Shown: positions 62,720 through 64,000 of the stretch, piece after piece
Position numbering within the stretch: position 1 is the first letter of the stretch
Layout of the letters: every line of letters begins with the position of its first letter
NCBI GenBank assembly: GCA_019187495.1
Contig: JABAQN010000004.1
Coordinates: forward strand, 1-64,000
Reading direction: 5' to 3'
DNA: 64,000 nt
From: Steroidobacteraceae bacterium
Lineage (GTDB): Bacteria; Pseudomonadota; Gammaproteobacteria; Steroidobacterales; Steroidobacteraceae
The notes under the pieces: generated by a model
Seen by the model: only the letters and a program-made list of their open reading frames with translations
Database searches by the model: none
Told to the model about the DNA's origin: nothing
Program-made: the position numbers and the translations under genes

Positions 62720-64000
62720 GTGACCGACACGATCCACCTGTTCTGGCCCGGCGACTACCGGCCGCGGCCCAATGAACTCGCAATGCCGCTCGTCGAGGAA
62801 TCGACGCGCCAGCTCGAGCGCGCGCTCGACCGGCTCGGCCGCCGGCACCGGCGCGTCGCCGGCATGCTCACGAAGCCGCACGAGTCGATCGAGCGGCTCG
62901 GGCCGATCGATGAACCGCTGATCGGCGTGTACGCGCACTGGGTCTACGGGCCGCACACGACCGACGGCGTCGTGGGCAAGGATTCGCCGCTGCTGCTGGC
63001 GAGCAATTTCTCCGGCACCTGGCCGGGCCTCGTCGGGCTCCTGAATACGGCGGCGTGCCTCGAGAGCGTCGATCGCCCGGCGAGCCGCGCGTGGACCGAC
63101 GCCGCCGACTGGAGCCAGGACGCGGCCTTCATGGCGCACCTCGACGCCTGGTGCTCGAGCGGCGAAGTGCGCTATCCGGCGGACGCGCTGCACGAGCCGC
63201 CGCCGACGCCCGAACCCGCCGCCGCCCTGGCCGCGCGCGTGCACGAGGAGTTTCGCCGGCGGCGCGCACTCGTGATGATGCTCGGCGACACCTCGATGGG
63301 CATGATCAACGGCTACCTCGGGCCGCGCTGGCTGAACCGCGTCGGGTTCGCAGAGCACAAGGTCGACCAGGCGTGGATCATCGAGCGCGGCAAGGGCATC
63401 GAGCCCGCCCGCATCGACGCGGCGCTCGCATTCGTGCGTGATCGCGGCGTGACGTTCCACTACGGCATCGAGAACGCGGCGGACTACGATGCGGGCGCCA
63501 CCCGCGAACAGCTGCGCGATTACCTCGCGGTGCTCGATCTCGTGCAGGAGTTCCGCGCCGACTGCATCGGCTGGCAATACCAGCTCGGCCTGATCCGCTC
63601 GCGCCCGCCCTCCGATTTCGCGGAGGGCCTCTTCAATTCGACCTGCCGGCCGGAGTCGAACGGCGACACGATCGTCGATGCGACGGAGGCCGACCAGGGC
63701 AACGTGCTGCCGATGGAAATGATGAAGCGGCTGCTCAAGGCGAAGGGGCTGCACCAGGCGGTGTTCTTCCACGACATCCGCTGGGGCGGCCTGCACGAGG
63801 ACCGCTTCCTCTGGGTGCTGCTGAATTCGGGCTCGAGCGGCGCCTACGCGTTCAACCACGACCCGGACTCGCTGCGCGGCGTGCATTCCTTCCGCCAGCC
63901 GTCGACTTATTTTCCGATTCCGGGCGGCACGTTCGCGGGCGAGAGCCTGCCGGGCGACATCACCTGGTCGCGGGCCTACCTCAAGGGCGGCGAGCTGTGG
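62720..64000 (+). CDS. Fucose/arabinose-isomerase-like protein (partial)
   Basis: A frame open from the GTG at 62720 to the window edge, 427 codons, incomplete at the C-terminus. GAGGG stands 4 bp before the GTG. SNFSGTWPGLVGLLNTAACLES, RALVMMLGDTSMGMINGYLGPRWL, HKVDQAWIIERG and WVLLNSGSSGAYAFNHDPDS resemble the L-fucose/L-arabinose isomerase fold (aldose-ketose isomerases). It may be an isomerase acting on a sugar released upstream in the pathway. It lies 35 bp after the GH172 gene, in the same direction. Confidence 0.65.
   Translation, partial: MTDTIHLFWPGDYRPRPNELAMPLVEESTRQLERALDRLGRRHRRVAGMLTKPHESIERLGPIDEPLIGVYAHWVYGPHTTDGVVGKDSPLLLASNFSGTWPGLVGLLNTAACLESVDRPASRAWTDAADWSQDAAFMAHLDAWCSSGEVRYPADALHEPPPTPEPAAALAARVHEEFRRRRALVMMLGDTSMGMINGYLGPRWLNRVGFAEHKVDQAWIIERGKGIEPARIDAALAFVRDRGVTFHYGIENAADYDAGATREQLRDYLAVLDLVQEFRADCIGWQYQLGLIRSRPPSDFAEGLFNSTCRPESNGDTIVDATEADQGNVLPMEMMKRLLKAKGLHQAVFFHDIRWGGLHEDRFLWVLLNSGSSGAYAFNHDPDSLRGVHSFRQPSTYFPIPGGTFAGESLPGDITWSRAYLKGGELW

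Overview
The window is high-GC, gene-dense DNA from a bacterial chromosome. It is very probably a gammaproteobacterium, perhaps near the Steroidobacter/Nevskia/Xanthomonas lineages. The main reasons are the gene orders yacG-zapD-coaE-pilD-pilC-pilB-pilA, pilS-pilR, bamD|rluD, pgeF...clpB and fmdB...aspS, together with sigma-54 control of pilA and many periplasmic peptidases and TonB functions. The lineage is inferred from synteny and protein motifs; no rRNA gene is present. I see no tRNA, rRNA, CRISPR array, intact IS element or prophage.

Layout. 0-2.6 kb: 3' end of secA, a Nudix (MutT) frame that runs without a stop into an aldehyde dehydrogenase, and a VapBC pair. 2.7-8.3 kb: a small conserved protein, a divergent pair of S9 peptidases (DPP IV type and prolyl oligopeptidase type), and a two-gene unit ending in a nucleotidyltransferase. 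8.3-20.4 kb: yacG-zapD-coaE, the type IV pilus genes pilDCBA, and pilR-pilS, interrupted by three toxin-antitoxin (TA) modules (HigBA-like, TumE/TumA-like, RelE/XRE). 20.4-26.1 kb: sucC-sucD-nadE and bamD|rluD. 26.1-30 kb: a ParE-type TA pair, apbE, ybdD and cstA, lying between rluD and pgeF. 30-34.5 kb: pgeF, a ZIP transporter, clpB and fmdB.

34.5-45.2 kb is an accessory block between fmdB and aspS. It holds a class III aminotransferase/glutamine-synthetase-like pair, a leftward operon of TonB receptor, ChaN-PDZ protein and M1-M28-PDZ peptidase, and a beta-propeller lipoprotein. 45.2-51 kb holds aspS, a MarR-like regulator, an alpha/beta hydrolase behind a hexanucleotide repeat, and mutS. 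51-64 kb holds a membrane-anchored serine hydrolase, an XRE-cupin regulator, a DadA-like oxidase and a tightly overlapping rightward operon: M81 (MlrC-like) protein, TRAP transporter (M-P-Q), M28 membrane peptidase, GH172-like protein and a fucose-isomerase-like protein cut by the window edge.

How the parts fit. PilS/PilR and a consensus sigma-54 promoter in front of pilA form a complete local control circuit for pilin. TA modules sit at breaks in otherwise conserved gene orders, and one is flanked by a decayed copy of the pilR 3' end. The most system-like accessory locus is 53.1-64 kb. Two intergenic regions there share an AT-rich 19-bp motif, which suggests that the XRE-cupin protein controls itself, the serine hydrolase, the DadA-like oxidase and the M81/TRAP/M28/GH172 operon as one uptake-and-breakdown pathway for an unidentified amino-acid- or sugar-containing substrate.
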